Below are positions 60,889-64,000 of a DNA stretch of 64,000 bases, piece after piece. A program made the position numbers and the translations under genes. This DNA is from Burkholderia catarinensis. GTDB lineage: Bacteria > Pseudomonadota > Gammaproteobacteria > Burkholderiales > Burkholderiaceae. Position 1 is the stretch's first letter; each line of letters starts with the position of its first letter. Below the pieces are notes generated by a model. That model was given only the letters and a program-made list of their open reading frames with translations. It did not search any database and was not told where the DNA came from. The stretch covers positions 1-64,000 of the forward strand of contig NZ_MDEQ02000015.1 in the NCBI RefSeq assembly GCF_001883705.2, read 5' to 3'.

Positions 60889-61081
60889 GACAGGTGTGTG
60901 TTGGTAGACCGGGTTCGCCGGTTGTGGGTCGCTTTTACGACCGCTTTATAGCACACGCCGTAGCGATGGCGGCTCGGCGTGTAAAAAGCGGCCCATCATA
61001 GAGGGGGGCCGCAGCGGCGGCAAGCGCCCGCCGCGGCGGAGCGCGCAAACATGCGAAAAACCGCCGGGCCGGCCCGCGAAT

Positions 61082-61462
61082 TCAGGCTTCGACGGTCAGG
61101 ACGTTGCGCAATTTCGGTGCGTGCGGCGCGCCGGGTACCGCGCTCAGGTCGGACAGCATCCGCTCGACGATCGCCGCATGCGGCAGCACCGTTCCGAAGA
61201 AGCGTGCGGTGTTGGCATCCTCGATCAGGATCGTCGGGAAGTTCTCGACGTCGAGATCGTCGAACTGGTCGGCATGCGTTTCGATGTCGATCCAGGCGAA
61301 GCAGGCGTCCGGATGTGCGTCGGCGAGCCGGTCGAAGGCCGTCCGGTAGTCGCGGCACGTGCCGCACCACTCGGCGCACAGGCAGGCGACGAGCAACGTG
61401 CCGGGATCGGCGAGACGCTCGGCGATCCGATCCGCATCGGTGTCGAGATTCAGCGCAGGCAT
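61082..61462 (-). CDS. Thioredoxin-like protein
   Basis: 126 residues with a thioredoxin fold. The redox motif is 'EWCGTCRDY' (CGTC) and the cis-Pro region 'VENFPTILI'. No signal peptide, so it acts in the cytoplasm as a thiol-disulfide reductant. It lies 37 nt after dprA on the same strand but may be a separate unit. Confidence 0.87.
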   Translation of the reverse strand: MPALNLDTDADRIAERLADPGTLLVACLCAEWCGTCRDYRTAFDRLADAHPDACFAWIDIETHADQFDDLDVENFPTILIEDANTARFFGTVLPHAAIVERMLSDLSAVPGAPHAPKLRNVLTVEA

Positions 61463-61498
61463 GGATTTCCTTGAGTATCGTCGGCGGCGCGGCCGCCC

Positions 61499-62779
61499 CT
61501 ATGCGGGGAAATGTAGCACGCCGCGCGCGGGCGGGGCGGGCGCCGCGTCAAGCCGGGCGAAGCGGCCGCCGGGGAGGCTGGCGACGTGGCCGGCCAATTC
61601 CAGCGCGAGCAGCGCGCGGTGCAGCACGTCGTCGGACAGGCCGCTGTGTTCGGCGAGCCATTCGTACGTGACGGGGCTGTATCCCATCGCGGCCAGCACG
61701 GCCAGTTCGGACGGGGTGCCGGGCGGTGGAGACGGCGGCGATGCGTCGGTTCGGGCTGGCGCGGCGGCCGCAGCGGCGGGATCCGCGTGCGTGCTGCCAG
61801 CGGCTTCGGTTCCGTGGGGGCCGCCGGCATTCGCGCCCTGATTTCCGGAGCACGGCGCGTCACCCGCCGCGCGAGCCGCCGGTTCGCCCAGCCCGTATTC
61901 CTCGAGCACATCGAGCGCCGCCGTCGTAAGCTTCGCGCCGTCGCGGATCAGCGCGTGGCAGCCCTGGGCGAGCGGCGCGTGGATCGAGCCCGGCATCGCG
62001 AACACATCGCGCCCCAGTTCGTTCGCGAGCCGCGCGGTAATCAGCGAGCCGGAGCGCGGCGCGGCCTCGACGACGAGCGTACCGATCGCGAGCGCGGCGA
62101 TCAGCCGGTTGCGCTGGGGGAAATGCGCGGCGCGGGCCGGCGTGCCGAGCGGCCATTCCGACACGATCGCGCCGTGCGCGGCGATCTCGTGGGCGAGCGC
62201 CCGGTGCCGCGCCGGGTAGACGAGGTCGGCGCCCGTCGCGATCACCGCGACCGTGCCCGACCGGCCATCGAGCCCACCGCGATGGGCGGCGCCGTCGATC
62301 CCGAGCGCGAGGCCCGAGACGATCGAGAGCCCCGCGTCGGACAACTCGCGTGCGAAGCGCGTCGCGTCGGCGAGCCCCTGCGGCGTCGCGTGGCGGCTGC
62401 CGACCACGGCGAGGCCGCGCGCGTGCAGCAGGTCGAGTCGGCCCTTTACATATAGCAGCAGCGGCGGATCGTGCAGGTCGCGCAACCGCGGCGGGTAGGC
62501 CGGATCGTTGAGCGTGACGAGCGCATTGCCCGGCGCATCGAGCCACGCGAGCGCGGCATCGGTGCGCGCGTCGAGATCGTCGTGCGGGCTCGCACGCACG
62601 GCCTGTGCGGCGGCGGGGCTGCCGACGGCGGCGATGGCTTGATCGGACGCGCGCAGCAGCGCCGCCGGCGACCCGAATGCATCGAGCAGCCCCTGCAGCA
62701 CGGCGGGCGCGAGGCCGGGCGCATGCGCGAGCTGCAGCCATGCGCGAAGCGCCGAGGTGGTCAGCGCTTGCGGCGACAT
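61499..62779 (-). CDS. dprA: DNA-processing protein DprA
   Basis: 426 residues. The Rossmann-like core has '[11 protein letters not shown]', '[18 protein letters not shown]', '[12 protein letters not shown]' and '[20 protein letters not shown]', the DprA signature. It loads RecA on incoming single-stranded DNA in transformation. A Pro/Ala-rich linker precedes a C-terminal winged helix ('[20 protein letters not shown]'). ATG 62779 has GGGGAG upstream. It is divergent from def. Confidence 0.95.
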   Translation of the reverse strand: MSPQALTTSALRAWLQLAHAPGLAPAVLQGLLDAFGSPAALLRASDQAIAAVGSPAAAQAVRASPHDDLDARTDAALAWLDAPGNALVTLNDPAYPPRLRDLHDPPLLLYVKGRLDLLHARGLAVVGSRHATPQGLADATRFARELSDAGLSIVSGLALGIDGAAHRGGLDGRSGTVAVIATGADLVYPARHRALAHEIAAHGAIVSEWPLGTPARAAHFPQRNRLIAALAIGTLVVEAAPRSGSLITARLANELGRDVFAMPGSIHAPLAQGCHALIRDGAKLTTAALDVLEEYGLGEPAARAAGDAPCSGNQGANAGGPHGTEAAGSTHADPAAAAAAPARTDASPPSPPPGTPSELAVLAAMGYSPVTYEWLAEHSGLSDDVLHRALLALELAGHVASLPGGRFARLDAAPAPPARGVLHFPA

Positions 62780-63005
62780 GAGGCTCCCCTCGAACGCGGC
62801 GGCCAGCGGACCGCGTGGCGCCATGATAAAATTTTCATCATCCGAAATACTCGACAGGGCCGCGCGCGCAGGCGCCCGGCCAATTGCAGGGCGATCCGCG
62901 GCATTGATTCGCCGCGCATCCGCCTCATCTTCATTGCATCCCGGCGGCGGCGCCAGCCGGCCGGATGGCCGATGCGCCACGCCGCTCCACCGAATACCGA
63001 ACGCC

Positions 63006-63509
63006 ATGGCTTTGCTCAATATTCTTCATTACCCCGACAAGCGGCTGCACAAGGTCGCCAAGCCCGTCGACAAGGTCGACGACCGGATCCGCAAGCTCGT
63101 CGCCGACATGGCCGAGACCATGTACGCGGCGCCCGGCATCGGCCTTGCGGCCACGCAGGTCGACGTGCACGAGCGCGTGATCGTGATCGACATTTCCGAG
63201 GAGAAGAACGAGCTGCGCGCGTTCATCAACCCCGAGATCGTGTGGTCGAGCGACGTGAAGCAGATCTACGAAGAGGGCTGCCTGTCGGTGCCCGGCATCT
63301 ACGACGAAGTCGAGCGTCCCGACCACGTGCGCGTGCGCGCGCTCAACGAGCAGGGCGAGACCATCGAGCTCGACTGCGAGGGCCTGCTCGCCGTGTGCGT
63401 CCAGCACGAGATGGATCACCTGATGGGGCGCGTGTTCGTCGAATACCTGTCGCCGCTCAAGCAGACGCGCATCAAGACGAAGATGAAGAAACTCGAACGC
63501 GCGATGTAA
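63006..63509 (+). CDS. def: Peptide deformylase
   Basis: 167 residues. The three family motifs are present: 'GIGLAATQ', 'EEGCLSVPG' with the metal-binding Cys, and 'QHEMDHLMG' with both metal His. It removes the formyl group from nascent N-termini. ATG at 63006 fits the conserved '[11 protein letters not shown]'. fmt follows 32 nt later. Confidence 0.97.
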   Translation: MALLNILHYPDKRLHKVAKPVDKVDDRIRKLVADMAETMYAAPGIGLAATQVDVHERVIVIDISEEKNELRAFINPEIVWSSDVKQIYEEGCLSVPGIYDEVERPDHVRVRALNEQGETIELDCEGLLAVCVQHEMDHLMGRVFVEYLSPLKQTRIKTKMKKLERAM

Positions 63510-63541
63510 CGCGTTCGCCCTGCCCGATCCCGAACGCTGTC

Positions 63542-64000
63542 ATGACCCATACGTTGCGCGTGATTTTTGCCGGTACGCCGGAATTCGCCGCGGCTGCCCT
63601 CGCCGCGATCCACGAGGCCGGTTTTCCGGTGCCGCTCGTGCTGACCCAGCCCGATCGCCCTGCCGGGCGCGGGATGAAGCTGCAGGCGAGCGCCGTGAAG
63701 CGCTACGCCGTCGAGCACGGGATGCCCGTCGCGCAGCCGCCGTCGCTGCGCCGTGCGGGCAAGTACCCGGCGGAGGCGGCCGACGCGATCGAGCTGCTGC
63801 GCGCGACCCCGCACGACGTGATGGTGGTTGCCGCGTATGGCCTGCTGCTGCCGCAGGAGGTGCTCGACATTCCGCGCGACGGCTGCATCAACATCCATGC
63901 GTCGCTATTGCCGCGCTGGCGCGGCGCCGCGCCGATCCACCGCGCGATCGAGGCCGGCGACGCCGAGACGGGCGTCACGCTGATGCAGATGGACGTCGGC
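63542..64000 (+). CDS. fmt: Methionyl-tRNA formyltransferase, N-terminal part
   Basis: The window ends 153 codons into the gene. '[17 protein letters not shown]' and '[20 protein letters not shown]' (the [11 protein letters not shown] active-site signature) identify it. It formylates initiator Met-tRNA with 10-formyl-THF. It is the partner of def in a common def-fmt operon. The C-terminal part lies outside. Confidence 0.97.
   Translation, partial: MTHTLRVIFAGTPEFAAAALAAIHEAGFPVPLVLTQPDRPAGRGMKLQASAVKRYAVEHGMPVAQPPSLRRAGKYPAEAADAIELLRATPHDVMVVAAYGLLLPQEVLDIPRDGCINIHASLLPRWRGAAPIHRAIEAGDAETGVTLMQMDVG

Overview
The window is a GC-rich Burkholderia-type chromosome segment, most likely Burkholderia cepacia complex. 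This is inferred from the gene order rpmH-rnpA-yidD-yidC-mnmE next to dnaA-dnaN-gyrB, the codon usage, and the mix of catabolic and regulatory genes. It begins in the 3' end of a 23S rRNA gene followed by 5S rRNA and a strong terminator, so an rRNA operon lies directly to the left.

Between the rRNA operon and gyrB (about 0.5-12.4 kb) is an accessory island with visibly lower GC. It holds a SymE-like toxin gene, a PAAR (type VI secretion tip) gene cut at its 3' end by an IS21-family remnant, a complete type III restriction-modification pair (mod-res), the tail of an IS256-family transposase, three unrecognised minus-strand genes including a polytopic membrane protein, and an apparently intact IS3-family element. 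The island looks like repeated insertion beside an rRNA operon.

From 12.4 to 23.3 kb is the core replication/translation block: gyrB, dnaN and dnaA on the minus strand, with divergent rpmH, rnpA, yidD, yidC and mnmE. A DnaA box and a good rpmH promoter lie between dnaA and rpmH. From 23.3 to 39.1 kb are mixed chromosomal genes: small membrane proteins, two membrane diguanylate cyclases with RxxD inhibitory sites, speG, yaeQ, a VOC protein, the adaptive-response pair ada-alkA, gshA, and an lldP lactate permease preceded by a striking array of 34-bp palindromes at a 51-bp period. Two or three tiny genes under 60 codons and one candidate small RNA with two anti-Shine-Dalgarno motifs are also present here.

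From 39.2 to 48.3 kb is a phosphorus/phosphonate scavenging region: a LysR regulator, a Tat-exported phospholipase C, a GntR regulator, an FAD-dependent aminophosphonate oxidoreductase, a truncated 2-aminoethylphosphonate transaminase (phnW remnant), phosphonoacetate hydrolase (phnA) and phosphonoacetaldehyde dehydrogenase (phnY). As drawn, aminophosphonate would be deaminated by the FAD enzyme rather than PhnW, oxidised by PhnY and cleaved by PhnA to acetate and phosphate.

The rest (48.4-64 kb) is typical chromosome: a polar amino-acid/cystine ABC transporter, an alpha/beta hydrolase divergent from a CGNR regulator with an operator-like palindrome between them, a DUF3592 protein, tRNA-Lys, a thioesterase-patatin pair, a 2-hydroxyacid dehydrogenase divergent from a LysR regulator, topB, a thioredoxin-like protein, dprA divergent from def, and the 5' part of fmt, which runs off the window.
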